A DNA stretch of 64,000 nt from Arenibacter sp. 6A1 (GTDB taxonomy: Bacteria > Bacteroidota > Bacteroidia > Flavobacteriales > Flavobacteriaceae): NCBI RefSeq assembly GCF_012272855.1, contig NZ_JAAXCQ010000018.1, positions 1 to 64,000 on the forward strand, in the 5' to 3' direction. The notes beneath the pieces are model-generated. The model searched no databases, was not told where the DNA came from, and worked only from the letters and a program-made list of their open reading frames with translations. Below are positions 43,893 through 54,373 of the stretch, in pieces. The stretch's first letter is position 1; every line of letters starts with the position of its first letter. The translations under genes were made by a program, and so were the position numbers.

Positions 43893-45428
43893 ATGAAAAA
43901 TTATATTAAATCTATATACGTATTAATTTTTGCCTTTGGAACTCTTCACAGTTGTACAGAAGAGGAAATTACCAAACTTCCAGTTACAGCACTATCTGAA
44001 GATGCTTTTTGGACAAGTGAAGATGAGGTAAAACAAGCCGCTAATGCACTTTATGGGTCATTATCCAATGTGGGGCAGATAGAATGGGATGCATTAACCG
44101 AGATAATGTTTAGTCAAAGTGGAGCTTCAGTGGAAATTTCTACAGGAGGTATTAATCCTGGGGCTGGTTTGGTCAATAGTTTATGGACCGGTCAATATGC
44201 TACCATTAGAGATGCCAATTGGTTTTTGGACAATGTTGATAAAGTTGGTTTGTCTGAAAGTGCATTAGCACAGTATAAGGGACAAGTGCGATTTTTTAGG
44301 GCTTGGGCGCATTATAAGTTGATGTATCAGTTCGGAGATATTCCCATAGTGACTAAATTATTGGCAATTAATGAAGGCCAGGTAGAGCCTAGTTCCAGAG
44401 AGGCGGTTTTAAATTTTGTGTTATCGGAATTGGACGGAACCATTACAGAATTATCTTCTTCAAACTATACGCCCGAGTACGGTAGAGTAACCAAATGGGC
44501 CGCTATGGCATTAAAGTCTAGGATTTTGCTTTATGAAGGGACTTTGTCTGCAGATAATACGATGTTGACAGAAAGTGCAAATCTGGCTAGTCAGATCATG
44601 TCTGGAGGTTTTAGTTTGCATAACAATTATACCGAACTGTTTAGACCAGAAGGAGAAGGGAACTCGGAAATTATTCTTGCTAGAATTAATGCAGATCTAG
44701 AGGGGCGTTATCATTCCTTGGGCCAATGGTTGGGACCCATTAGTTTTCATGCATCATGGACCACTTATTCACCTACGAAAGCTCTTGTAGACAGATATCC
44801 AGATATAAATGGAGAAGATATTGCAACCAGTCCTTTGTACGATTCTGATATGCCATTCACAAATAGAGATCCCAGATTAAATCAAACCATTTTTAATTGG
44901 AATGAGGAGGTGGACTACGAAGGGTCGATGTTCGTAAATAATGGTACTTGGCTTAATTTTAGAAAATGGATCGATCCGGCAGAAACTGCAGAACAAAGAA
45001 GCCATATTGACTTTATAGTATTTAGATTGGGCGAAGTATATCTTAATTATGTTGAAGCCATGAATGAGGTGAACGGTCCATCCCAAGACTTGCTAAACCT
45101 TATCAATGAGCTAAGAGCTAGGGGTGGTAAAGGAGCAGCTGCAGATGGATCCGATGTTGTTGTGCCCCCTATTGCGCTGGCTGGACTAACCAAAGATAGT
45201 TTCAGAGAGATTATTAGAAGGGAAAGAATAATCGAGTTAGCAGCTGAGGGTATTCTGTATTATGACTATCATAGATGGAAGTGGTTGGAGACAACCATGA
45301 ATCAACCTGCGGTCGGAGTGGTTCCATTGGAAAATAGAGTTTTCACTGCTCCGAGAGATTATAAATGGCCTATTCCTGATTTTGAATTGATTAACAATCC
45401 AAATTTGAAACAAAATACAGGTTACTAA
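43893..45428 (+). CDS. susD: SusD/RagB glycan-binding lipoprotein
   Basis: A 511-aa lipoprotein (lipobox LHSCTE near residue 21) with the SusD start TKLPVTALSEDAFWTSEDEVKQAANALYGS, the TPR core (QVRFFRAWAHYKLMYQFGDIPIVTK) and the C-terminal signature IIRRERIIELAAEGILYYDYHRWKW. It forms the lid of the SusC transporter at the cell surface. A terminator follows, so the glycosidase genes downstream may depend on read-through or their own promoter. Confidence 0.95.
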   Translation: MKNYIKSIYVLIFAFGTLHSCTEEEITKLPVTALSEDAFWTSEDEVKQAANALYGSLSNVGQIEWDALTEIMFSQSGASVEISTGGINPGAGLVNSLWTGQYATIRDANWFLDNVDKVGLSESALAQYKGQVRFFRAWAHYKLMYQFGDIPIVTKLLAINEGQVEPSSREAVLNFVLSELDGTITELSSSNYTPEYGRVTKWAAMALKSRILLYEGTLSADNTMLTESANLASQIMSGGFSLHNNYTELFRPEGEGNSEIILARINADLEGRYHSLGQWLGPISFHASWTTYSPTKALVDRYPDINGEDIATSPLYDSDMPFTNRDPRLNQTIFNWNEEVDYEGSMFVNNGTWLNFRKWIDPAETAEQRSHIDFIVFRLGEVYLNYVEAMNEVNGPSQDLLNLINELRARGGKGAAADGSDVVVPPIALAGLTKDSFREIIRRERIIELAAEGILYYDYHRWKWLETTMNQPAVGVVPLENRVFTAPRDYKWPIPDFELINNPNLKQNTGY

Positions 45429-45454
45429 ACGAATTAAATAAAAATATAGGAAAT

Positions 45455-45502
45455 CCCCGCTTCAAAGGGTTGTTAGTTGTTTGATGGCGGGGTTTCTTTT
45501 TA
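45455..45502 (+). terminator. Terminator behind susCD
   Basis: The stem CCCCGC / GCGGGG has a long (26-base) loop and is followed by TTTCTTTTTA. It lies 27 bases after the susD stop. Confidence 0.65.
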
Positions 45503-45664
45503 TTCGAATTGCTTTTCCACAATTTTTGGTTGTAGTTTGAGAATTTGGGATATGAAAAAGTATAAGGCTTTTTCTGTTCCGAAAAATTCTATTGTTTGGT
45601 AATAAGCATATTTCTGATTCAATTTTAACCAAAATAGCCTTGTAATTCCTTAAAATAATATTGA

Positions 45665-48196
45665 ATGAAATCATTAACTCTGACATTTTGCATATTCCTT
45701 TTACTTGCCTGTCAAAAGGAAGTTGAAAGAGCAACTCCCAAGGAAATAAATGCACATAAAGTATTGGAAAGAACTATTGGAGTTGAGCATGCCTCAAAAT
45801 TTATCTTTCAACTTGAGGAAAATGATTCGTTGGATTCATTTCATTATTCAGTGAAGGATAATAAAGTAATCGTTATTGCCAATACTCCTACTTCCCTTAA
45901 TAGGGGGGCTTATGACTATTTGAAAAGCGCCACAAATTCCATGATAAGTTGGTCTGGGAAAAACATCAATATTCCAGAGGAATTGCCCGAAGTAGAAAAA
46001 ACAATTACCTCCCCATACGAGAACAGATATTATTTAAATGTATGTGCTTTTGGATATTCAACACCCTACTGGGACTGGGAACGGTGGGAAAAGGAAATAG
46101 ATTGGATGGCCCTGCACGGAATGAATTTTCCTTTAGCATTAGTTGCCAATGAAGCAATAGCAACACGTGTATGGAAAAAGCTGGGCTTAACGCAAGACGA
46201 AATAGATGCTTTTTATACAGCGCCCTCATTATTGCCATGGCAACGGATGGGAAATGTAAATAACCTTGGTGGTGAATTGTTGACAGAAGAATGGCATAAT
46301 GGACAAATAGCACTGCAGCACAAAATATTGAATAGGATGAAGGAACTTAAGATGAACCCTATTCTTCCCGCCTTTGCCGGTTTTGTGCCTAAGGATATTA
46401 GTAGGTTGTATCCAGAAAATGAGCTGTTACAGGTAAGTTGGGGAGGTTTTCCGGAAAAATACCAAGGAGCCCTCATAAGTCCAAAAACACCTTTGTTTGA
46501 CAAGATAGGAAAGCTTTTTATCGAGGAGTGGGAAAGAGAATTCGGAAAAGGAAAATATTACCTTGCCGATAGTTTTAATGAAATGGACCTTCCAAAAACA
46601 GATCGGCCGGTAACCGAGCTTTTGGCCGAATACGGAAGTTCTATCTATGAGTCACTTAAATCTGGAAACCCAGATGCCGTTTGGGTAGTACAGGGATGGA
46701 TGTTTACTTATCAAAGAAATATTTGGAACAAGGAAACAACGAATGCTCTTTTTAGTAAAATTCCTGATGAGAAATTAATGATTCTCGATTATGCATATGA
46801 GTATAACGGTATCGCTTATAAAAACGGGTTTAACTATGATGTTTTCGAGGGGTATAACAATAAACCCTGGGTGTATGGCTTTATGCTCAATAGTGGTGGA
46901 AAAACTGGACATACAGGTGTACACGATTATTATGCTACAAACCCAATAGCGCTTTTAAAATCTCCATATTATAAAAGTAATGCTGGTTTTGGCTTTGCCC
47001 CCGAAGGAATAGAAAATAATGAGGTCACCTTTGAACTAGTGTCCGATATGGCATGGACAGGCGAAGCTATTGATTTGGACAATTGGTACGTCGATTATGC
47101 AAAAGCACGCTACGGAGCCGCGCCGACGGCCATGGCTGAAGCATGGCAGCTACTTAGAAAAACTAGTTACGGAACTATGACAGACCATCCTCGCTTTGGT
47201 TTTCAAGGCAATAGTGGATCATGGTCTACAGGAACCATAAACAAAGATCCCCGTATTTTTGAAGCAATAGAAAAATTTCTTTCCTGTTCGGATGAATTAA
47301 AGGATTCTGAACTTTATAAAGCAGATGCCCTTGAATTTGCAGCAACTGCCTTATGCCATAAAGCTGAAGATTGGTTTGGCTATGCCTATAATGCGCATCA
47401 AAATTCAGATTTTGAAACACGGGACCAAGCAGGTGAATGGGCATTGCGGCTACTAGCTGACGCTGACAGATTGTTGGAAAACCATCCAACTTTAAATCTA
47501 CAACGATGGATTGATTTTGCCCGAGCAACAAGTACCGATACAAATCAACAGGATAAGTATGAAGAGGACGCAAGAAGAATTTTGACCGTTTGGGGCCCAC
47601 CAAAACTTAAATTAGGGGTTAATGATTATGCCGCTAGAATGTGGGGAGGTCTGATCCGTGATTATTATCGGGAGAGAATGGCAGGTAAGTTAGAAAGCTT
47701 ACGTTTAAACGAAACCTATGATCATAGAGCATTTGAGGATGCTTGGGTACGAAACAAAGGGGTGAGTAAAATAGAGCCTTTTAAAGATCCATTGGAGTCG
47801 GCAAGGAAGTTGGTAAAACAAGCTATTGAAAGACCTATTCCTGTAATCGTACATGAGGATGATATTGTGGTGGGCGAATGGTCTTCAAAGGATAATACCA
47901 TGGAATGGCCTATTAATAGAGCGGATTTGCCAAAAATTAAAGAGGTTAAATTCATTTATACCAGCGGAAAAACGCCTGTCAGTATAAAAGATGTAACATT
48001 AATTGCCGATGGTAAGCCTATCTATAAAGGCTCACAGCTTGGTTTTCTTGCTAGAGGGAATGCAACAGTAGTATATCCTTTGGAATTACCAAAAGGAGTG
48101 AGGGCAAATAACGGTGCATCTCTAAAAGTGTCAATGGACAGTAAGAAAGATGGAACACTAGCGAAAGGCAAGGTGGTTTTAATTCTTGAAGATTGA
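45665..48196 (+). CDS. Alpha-N-acetylglucosaminidase, GH89 (NAGLU family)
   Basis: An 843-aa lipoprotein (lipobox FLLLACQ, Cys16). Residues 20-110 form the NAGLU N-terminal domain, 120-455 the (beta/alpha)8 barrel with WERWEKEIDWMALHGMNFPLA, and the rest the helical C-terminal domain. Catalytic Glu residues by comparison with human NAGLU are E306 (SFNEMDLP) and E447 (APEGIENNE). The enzyme removes terminal alpha-linked GlcNAc, as found in heparan-type chains, mucin caps and some bacterial or algal polymers. About 70 C-terminal residues form an added beta domain. Confidence 0.93.
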   Translation: MKSLTLTFCIFLLLACQKEVERATPKEINAHKVLERTIGVEHASKFIFQLEENDSLDSFHYSVKDNKVIVIANTPTSLNRGAYDYLKSATNSMISWSGKNINIPEELPEVEKTITSPYENRYYLNVCAFGYSTPYWDWERWEKEIDWMALHGMNFPLALVANEAIATRVWKKLGLTQDEIDAFYTAPSLLPWQRMGNVNNLGGELLTEEWHNGQIALQHKILNRMKELKMNPILPAFAGFVPKDISRLYPENELLQVSWGGFPEKYQGALISPKTPLFDKIGKLFIEEWEREFGKGKYYLADSFNEMDLPKTDRPVTELLAEYGSSIYESLKSGNPDAVWVVQGWMFTYQRNIWNKETTNALFSKIPDEKLMILDYAYEYNGIAYKNGFNYDVFEGYNNKPWVYGFMLNSGGKTGHTGVHDYYATNPIALLKSPYYKSNAGFGFAPEGIENNEVTFELVSDMAWTGEAIDLDNWYVDYAKARYGAAPTAMAEAWQLLRKTSYGTMTDHPRFGFQGNSGSWSTGTINKDPRIFEAIEKFLSCSDELKDSELYKADALEFAATALCHKAEDWFGYAYNAHQNSDFETRDQAGEWALRLLADADRLLENHPTLNLQRWIDFARATSTDTNQQDKYEEDARRILTVWGPPKLKLGVNDYAARMWGGLIRDYYRERMAGKLESLRLNETYDHRAFEDAWVRNKGVSKIEPFKDPLESARKLVKQAIERPIPVIVHEDDIVVGEWSSKDNTMEWPINRADLPKIKEVKFIYTSGKTPVSIKDVTLIADGKPIYKGSQLGFLARGNATVVYPLELPKGVRANNGASLKVSMDSKKDGTLAKGKVVLILED

Positions 48197-48259
48197 AACA
48201 ACAATAGAATCGGCAAATGGAAAGAAGAACAATTGGTTTCGTTAACAAAAAAAGCGATT

Positions 48260-48991
48260 ATGAAATTATTATCTAAACAGCAAAAAACTTTTTTCGAGGA
48301 AGAAGGGTTTTTAGTCATTGATAATTTGTTGAATGAGGCAGAGGTGATTTATTATAAAAGCCTCTATGATTCATTTTTGGACAATAAAATCGATGCCTCA
48401 AGGTACCGGTCAGATCTATCAGGTTCAGATGAGACTACTGGGGAAAACATCACGCAAATTATGGTTCCCAGTAAGTTAGTTCCAGAACTTTTGAAAAAGG
48501 CACTGCATATTAAAACCTTAAAAATAGCGCAAGAACTGATGGGCGATGATATAGCCTTGGATTTTGATATGCTTATCAATAAAGCACCGAATACCAAAAC
48601 TATAACCCCATGGCATCAAGATGCAGCATATTGGATCGATATGGCCGATAAACGAGCAGTAAGCTGCTGGGTGGCTATTGATCGTGCCTATAAGGAAAAT
48701 GGCTGTATGTGGTATACGCCAAAATCTCACCTCTCAAAAATTTTGCAACATGAGCAGACAGGCAACAAGGGCGCACTTAAATGTGCCGGAAGTGAGGATA
48801 ATTCCATTTGTATAGAATTGTCTCCTGGAGCTTGTGTTTTTCACCATGGTAACACCTTACATTATAGTAGAGGTAATTCTACAGAGGATAACAGAAGGGC
48901 AATTATAACGAATTTTAGACCAAAGTCAATGATCGCCTTTGAACGGTCTAAAGGTATAGATCACACAGGGGAAAGAAAAGTTAAGCCATAA
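48260..48991 (+). CDS. PhyH-family Fe(II)/2-oxoglutarate dioxygenase
   Basis: About 243 aa from the ATG at 48260. An in-frame TTG nine codons earlier is less likely. It shows the double-stranded beta-helix with iron ligands HxD in WHQDAAYW and the distal His in VFHHGNTLHYSRGN, and an Arg for 2-oxoglutarate in the NRRAIITNFRP region. Family members hydroxylate small molecules or sugars. A dioxygenase between two glycosidase genes suggests action on a modified sugar or its substituent. The substrate is unknown. Confidence 0.85.
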   Translation: MKLLSKQQKTFFEEEGFLVIDNLLNEAEVIYYKSLYDSFLDNKIDASRYRSDLSGSDETTGENITQIMVPSKLVPELLKKALHIKTLKIAQELMGDDIALDFDMLINKAPNTKTITPWHQDAAYWIDMADKRAVSCWVAIDRAYKENGCMWYTPKSHLSKILQHEQTGNKGALKCAGSEDNSICIELSPGACVFHHGNTLHYSRGNSTEDNRRAIITNFRPKSMIAFERSKGIDHTGERKVKP

Positions 48992-49048
48992 ACCTTCAAT
49001 TTTTCAATTAAATCTAAAAAAGCATCAATTTCAAATACGAATTTATTT

Positions 49049-52033
49049 ATGAAATGTATTAAAAGGTTAATTCCTGTTCATTTTAAGCAACTACTATTTA
49101 ATATCCTTATTATTTCTTTTAGTCTTTTGGGTTACTCCCAGTCAGAAGTGAAGTATAGCATTGCCGACATCCCATGGGAGTCAGGCCTTGGAAATCATAG
49201 GGCCATATTAGAAGTGCCTAAAAAAGCGCAAGCGGTTAAACTAAAGTTTAGTTGGAGGCGACATGACAAATCAATTGACAAGCGAAAGTTTATTATAATC
49301 AATGCCAAAACTGGGGATACTATTGAAAATATTCATCGTATAGATGTTGATAATGAAAAATGTGAGTTGGTTTTTGGTCCTGCAGAAAAGGGAGAGTATC
49401 ATTTTTATTACTTACCCTTTAAACCGGATCCTGAATGGGGCTATTATAGATACGGATACCTAGAACAAGAAAAATCACCAGATCAGTTGTGGGTAGCAAA
49501 TAATAGGCTTAATAATGAAAAGCAGCTACGTAAGTTGCCAAAAGCCACTTGTACAGAAATCCAAGCAAGAATGGAATTTGATTCCTTCTACCCTATGGAG
49601 GTTGTAGCAACCCAAGAAGAATTAGAACAGTTTGTTAGTAGTTCAGATTCGGATTATATAGCCATCCCAGAGGATAGAAAATATCCGATTAGGATGCGGG
49701 ATTATCTCCCTTTGAAATGGATTAAAGATGGTATTCCCCATCAATTTAAAGGAAGTGCCAAAAGGCATGAATATTATGCTTTTCAAGTAGGAATTTATGC
49801 TTCAAAAAAGTCATTAGAAAACGTAAGACTGGAATTCTCTGGTTTTAAATCGTCTAATGGAGATACGTTGCCGCAAAGCGCTTTTACCTGTTTTAATACC
49901 CATGGAGTAGATCCATATGGAAAACCTTTTATAAAACAAGTTGATGTTGTTAAGGGTAGGGTGCAGCCATTATGGGTTGGAATAGATATTCCGAAAGATA
50001 TTACGGCCGGTCTCTATACTGGTAACATAGCTGTAAAAGCCAATGGTCAACCAGATCAAATTATTACTGTCGCCTTAAATATTGAAGATCAGATAATTGC
50101 TAGCCGTGGTGATGATGAACCATGGAGACACTCCAGATTACGCTGGTTAAACTCCACAATCGGAATTGATGATGAGCCAACCGATGCATATTCGGGTATT
50201 GTTTATGATCAAAAGACCAATAAAGTGGATCTGTTGGACAAAAAAATCGCGTTCGGCGATAGTGGGTTGCCGACTTCAATAAAAGTGTCGGGTACGGAAA
50301 TATTAGCAGGTCCTATTAGGTTTGTTTTGGATAGAGAACCGTTACAGAATGAAAAACTAGAGTCGACAAACAGCAAATCGGGCATAGTAGTTAAAAAGTC
50401 TACGTCTAGTACCGAGAATTTTGATATTCAAACAGAATCCACTATTGAATTTGATGGGCATATAAATTATAAGATCAAATTACTTGCCAAATCAGATGCT
50501 GACCTTAGTGAGTTTAAATTAGAAATACCTTTTCATCCATCCGTTGCAGAGTATATAATGGGTATGGGACTACCAGGCACGAAAGTACCTGGACAACACC
50601 AAGCGAATTGGAAAGGGCCACATGATAGTTTTTGGGTAGGAAATACATATGGTGGCCTGCATGTGGAACTTCGTGGCGGTGAGTACCATGGCCCCTTATT
50701 AAATCTATATAAACCAGATCCCCCAAGAAGTTGGGACAATGGTGGTAAAGGCGGCTTCTCCATAGCAAAAAAAGAAGAAGAAACCATAGCCACCATATTT
50801 TCCGGAAAAAGGAGATTTTCTAAAGGAGAAGAACTTGATTTCGAAGTTTCTTTCTTAATTACCCCGGTAAAGCAGATAGATAGTAAATCCCAATTTACTA
50901 ATAGATATTACCATGATGGGTTAGCGCCAAAACCTGAAATGGATGAGATTAAGGATGGGGTGAAAATTATCAATGTTCACCATGCCAATAAATACAATCC
51001 CTACATTAATTATCCATTTATCAATACAAAAGAACTTCGAGGTTTTGTAGATGAAATGCATGCCAATGATTTAAAAGTAAAAATCTATTATACAATTAGG
51101 GAGCTCTCTAACAATGCTACCGAAATATGGGCTTTGCGAAGTTTAGGTAATGAGATCTTGGGAACTGGAAATGGCGGAGGTTATCCTTGGCTGCAGGAGC
51201 ATTTGGTCACCGATTATAATACACAATGGTATTCACCATTAGAAAATGGCATTGATGCGTCAATAATAAATGCTCCAGGAGACTCACGTTGGTATAACTA
51301 CTATTTGGAAGGTCTTTCTTGGTTATTGAAAAATATGGATATAGACGGCCTATATCTGGATGATGTTACATACGATAGACGAATCTTAAAAAGGATGCGG
51401 AAAATCTTGGACAGGAATAAGCCCGGGTCTATGATCGATCTTCATTCCAATACTGGATTTTCAAAGGGACCGGCCAACCAATATGCAGAGTTTTTTCCAT
51501 ATTTAGATAAATTGTGGTTTGGCGAGAGTTTTATATATGATGAAATGCCACCAGAAAATTGGTTGGTAGAAGTATCTGGCATCCCTTTTGGGCATATGGG
51601 CGATATGCTACATGCCGGAGGAAATCCATGGCGGGGTATGGTGTACGGGATGACCGTCCGATACCCTTGGTTTACAGAAGGTGTAACCTCAGATCCTAGA
51701 GATATTTGGAAGGTATGGGACGATTTTGGAATTGCGGAAGCTACGATGATTGGCTATTGGGATAAGAATCCGGTTGTGTTCAGTAGTCGGGCGGATGTCA
51801 AGGCAACTGCCTACGTTAAAGAAGGAAAAGTACTCATCTCCATAGCTAGTTGGGCTAAGGAAACTGTGAATGTACAACTGAATTTAAATTGGGAGGCTTT
51901 AGGGATAAACAAACGTCAAGTTCAGATGGTTGCCCCAAAGATTAAAGATTTCCAACCCGAAAGAACATTTTCCGTAGAAGAAGAAATTCCTATTGAGCCA
52001 ACCAAAGGTTGGTTGTTGATTATTGAAGAATAA
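49049..52033 (+). CDS. Putative glycoside hydrolase with GH123-N-like and TIM-barrel parts
   Basis: A 994-aa secreted protein with an N-terminal signal (cleavage near YSQS). Residues about 30-350 are beta-rich. Residues about 370-620 resemble a beta-sandwich of the GH97/GH123-N kind (GLPTSIKVSGTEILAGPI). Residues about 630-900 look like a TIM barrel: VKIINVHHANKYNPYINYPF, LKVKIYYTIRELS, MDIDGLYLDDVTYDRR with candidate catalytic Asp residues, then MIDLHSNTGF and LWFGESFIYDE. A beta-sandwich ends the chain. I recognise the family as the large uncharacterised glycoside hydrolase-like proteins of Bacteroidota loci. The activity is unknown. Confidence 0.65.
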   Translation: MKCIKRLIPVHFKQLLFNILIISFSLLGYSQSEVKYSIADIPWESGLGNHRAILEVPKKAQAVKLKFSWRRHDKSIDKRKFIIINAKTGDTIENIHRIDVDNEKCELVFGPAEKGEYHFYYLPFKPDPEWGYYRYGYLEQEKSPDQLWVANNRLNNEKQLRKLPKATCTEIQARMEFDSFYPMEVVATQEELEQFVSSSDSDYIAIPEDRKYPIRMRDYLPLKWIKDGIPHQFKGSAKRHEYYAFQVGIYASKKSLENVRLEFSGFKSSNGDTLPQSAFTCFNTHGVDPYGKPFIKQVDVVKGRVQPLWVGIDIPKDITAGLYTGNIAVKANGQPDQIITVALNIEDQIIASRGDDEPWRHSRLRWLNSTIGIDDEPTDAYSGIVYDQKTNKVDLLDKKIAFGDSGLPTSIKVSGTEILAGPIRFVLDREPLQNEKLESTNSKSGIVVKKSTSSTENFDIQTESTIEFDGHINYKIKLLAKSDADLSEFKLEIPFHPSVAEYIMGMGLPGTKVPGQHQANWKGPHDSFWVGNTYGGLHVELRGGEYHGPLLNLYKPDPPRSWDNGGKGGFSIAKKEEETIATIFSGKRRFSKGEELDFEVSFLITPVKQIDSKSQFTNRYYHDGLAPKPEMDEIKDGVKIINVHHANKYNPYINYPFINTKELRGFVDEMHANDLKVKIYYTIRELSNNATEIWALRSLGNEILGTGNGGGYPWLQEHLVTDYNTQWYSPLENGIDASIINAPGDSRWYNYYLEGLSWLLKNMDIDGLYLDDVTYDRRILKRMRKILDRNKPGSMIDLHSNTGFSKGPANQYAEFFPYLDKLWFGESFIYDEMPPENWLVEVSGIPFGHMGDMLHAGGNPWRGMVYGMTVRYPWFTEGVTSDPRDIWKVWDDFGIAEATMIGYWDKNPVVFSSRADVKATAYVKEGKVLISIASWAKETVNVQLNLNWEALGINKRQVQMVAPKIKDFQPERTFSVEEEIPIEPTKGWLLIIEE

Positions 52034-52051
52034 ACTAATATACTAATAAAC

Positions 52052-54373
52052 ATGAAATTAAAATTAAGTATAAAAACTATTTTAAGTTGTATTATATTCT
52101 TGAGTCTCTTGGCGTCCTGCTCACAAAAAAAGCCAATAGCCGTTTTGTCGGAGAGACTTCCTGATTATGAACTGGAATTTGATGCCCTGGCCACAACTTG
52201 GGATGAGGGAATCCCCTTGGGGAATGCTACCTTAGGTGCATTAGTGTGGCAAAAAGATGGAAAACTTAGGTTTTCCCTCGATCGTTCGGATCTATGGGAC
52301 TTACGACCTATGGAAAACTTAAACTTTGAGGATTTCGACTTTAATTGGGTACATGAACAATGGAAAAATAATACCTATAAAAATGTTCAGGATAAATATG
52401 ATGCCCCATATGATAATTCACCGGCCCCGTCCAAGATTCCAGGAGGTGCATTGGAATTTGATATCAGTGAACTTGGAGAAATTGCATCTGTTAAGCTAGA
52501 AATAGCGTCGGCTACCTGTGTTGTAAAGTGGAAGAATGGAGCTGTTTTAAAAACGTTTGTACATGCCACGGAACCTATCGGTTGGTATCAATTTGAGAAT
52601 TTGGAGACACCTATTCGTCCGACTATCGTTCCTCCACCATATTATGATGCCAAGAAATCAGAGGCTCTAGATCCAGTCAGTGGACAAGACCTTAGGAGGT
52701 TAGGGTATAGTCAGGGAAAAATTACACGTAGGGACAACTCCATAACTTATGACCAATCGGGATGGAATGAGTTTAATTTTCAAGTACATACTAAATGGGA
52801 GGACAGATCGGATTCTCTTTTGGGAAGTTGGAGCATTAGTTCTCAAGAAACGAAAGATGAAACTGTAACCTCGGCAACTGAGATTGTAGCGACTTCTTTC
52901 TCAAAGGATTTAGGGGAAGCATTAGAAGAACATTCCTCTTGGTGGCATCGATTCTGGAGCCGATCTAGAATTTCTATTCCCGATACCATTTTGCAAAACC
53001 AATGGTATATGGAAATGTACAAATTGGGATCTGCCGCTCGTCAAGGATTAGCACCAATTTCCTTACAAAGTGTATGGACAGCTGATAATGGTAAGCTACC
53101 GCCTTGGAAGGGCGATTTTCATCACGATTTGAATACACAGCTTAGTTATTGGCCTACCTATTCTGGTAATCATTTGGATCTAGAACAGGGATTTATAGAT
53201 TGGCTCATTAAGTATAAGCAAACCTTTAAGCAATATACTAAGCAATTCTATGGTACCAATGGTCTTAATGTTCCTGGGGTAACGACATTAACCGGTGAAC
53301 CCATGGGAGGTTGGATACAGTATTCCTTTGGACCAACAGTAGGGGCTTGGCTTGGCCAACATTTTTATTGGCATTGGCGCTATAGCATGGATCGTGATTT
53401 CCTAAAAGATCAAGCTTATCCTTGGATTAGTGAGGTTGCCGTACATTTCAACGAATTATCGGTATTAGGTGAAGATGGCAAGCGAAAACTCCCGTTGAGT
53501 TCAAGCCCGGAAATTCACAACAATTCTCGTGAGGCCTGGTTTGGGGAAATGACGAATTTTGATCTATCACTCGTCAGATGGACTTATAAACACGCCGAAG
53601 AACTTGCTTTGGAGTTAGGGCTAAGTGAAGAAGCTCGTAAATGGAAGGAAGAATTGAAAGCATGGCCAGACTATGCCGTGGATGAACATGGCTTAATGTT
53701 ATCCTCAAATTTACCTTACCAAGAGTCCCATCGTCACTTTTCACATTTGATGGCTATTCACCCACTTGGATTGATAGACCCTTCCAATGGGGAAAGAGAT
53801 ATGGAAATAATTCGAAAGACCATTGAAAATTTAGAGGCTATAGGTAGTGACTATTGGACCGGGTACTCTTTTAGTTGGTTAGGCAACCTAAAAGCAAGGG
53901 CTTTAGATGGGGAAGGAGCGGCCAAGGCACTTAAAGACTTCGCTACCTCATTTGTTCTCCCCAATAGTTTTCATGTTAACGGCGACCAATCGGGCACCGG
54001 AAAATCCAATTTTACCTATAGGCCTTTCACATTGGAAGGTAATTTTGCTTTTGCATCAGGACTTCAAGAAATGCTGATCCAAAGTCATACTGGGACCGTA
54101 CGACTGTTTCCTGCTATTCCAAAGAAATGGCATACAGTAGGTTTTGATAAACTCCGTACAGAAGGGGCCTTTTTAATATCTGCCCAAAAAGAAAATGGAG
54201 GCTTGAAGTGGGTTAAGGTCATTTCGGAAAAAGGAGGGGAATTGCGATTGAATAATCCATTTGAATCAAAAGATATTCGCTTTGATAAACTCGTTAAGCA
54301 TGAATGGATTGATGATGTGCTTATTTTGAAAACCGAAGCAGGACAGGAAATTTTGCTCTCGAATGAGTTGTGA
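52052..54373 (+). CDS. GH95-like glycoside hydrolase (lipoprotein)
   Basis: A 773-aa lipoprotein (lipobox SLLASCS). The N-terminal beta-sandwich starts ALATTWDEGIPLGNATLGALVW and is followed by an (alpha/alpha)6 barrel. Motifs parallel GH95 alpha-L-fucosidases/alpha-L-galactosidases: PPWKGDFHHDLNTQLSYWP, LSSSPEIHNNSR with the candidate acid Glu, and FTLEGNFAFASGLQEMLIQSH. Two catalytic positions differ from Bifidobacterium AfcA: the first Asn of the N-x-N pair is Asp359 (N361 is kept), and the Asp before GNF is Glu. It may be a related DUF5703-type enzyme with changed specificity. It starts 18 bases after the previous gene. Confidence 0.7.
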   Translation: MKLKLSIKTILSCIIFLSLLASCSQKKPIAVLSERLPDYELEFDALATTWDEGIPLGNATLGALVWQKDGKLRFSLDRSDLWDLRPMENLNFEDFDFNWVHEQWKNNTYKNVQDKYDAPYDNSPAPSKIPGGALEFDISELGEIASVKLEIASATCVVKWKNGAVLKTFVHATEPIGWYQFENLETPIRPTIVPPPYYDAKKSEALDPVSGQDLRRLGYSQGKITRRDNSITYDQSGWNEFNFQVHTKWEDRSDSLLGSWSISSQETKDETVTSATEIVATSFSKDLGEALEEHSSWWHRFWSRSRISIPDTILQNQWYMEMYKLGSAARQGLAPISLQSVWTADNGKLPPWKGDFHHDLNTQLSYWPTYSGNHLDLEQGFIDWLIKYKQTFKQYTKQFYGTNGLNVPGVTTLTGEPMGGWIQYSFGPTVGAWLGQHFYWHWRYSMDRDFLKDQAYPWISEVAVHFNELSVLGEDGKRKLPLSSSPEIHNNSREAWFGEMTNFDLSLVRWTYKHAEELALELGLSEEARKWKEELKAWPDYAVDEHGLMLSSNLPYQESHRHFSHLMAIHPLGLIDPSNGERDMEIIRKTIENLEAIGSDYWTGYSFSWLGNLKARALDGEGAAKALKDFATSFVLPNSFHVNGDQSGTGKSNFTYRPFTLEGNFAFASGLQEMLIQSHTGTVRLFPAIPKKWHTVGFDKLRTEGAFLISAQKENGGLKWVKVISEKGGELRLNNPFESKDIRFDKLVKHEWIDDVLILKTEAGQEILLSNEL

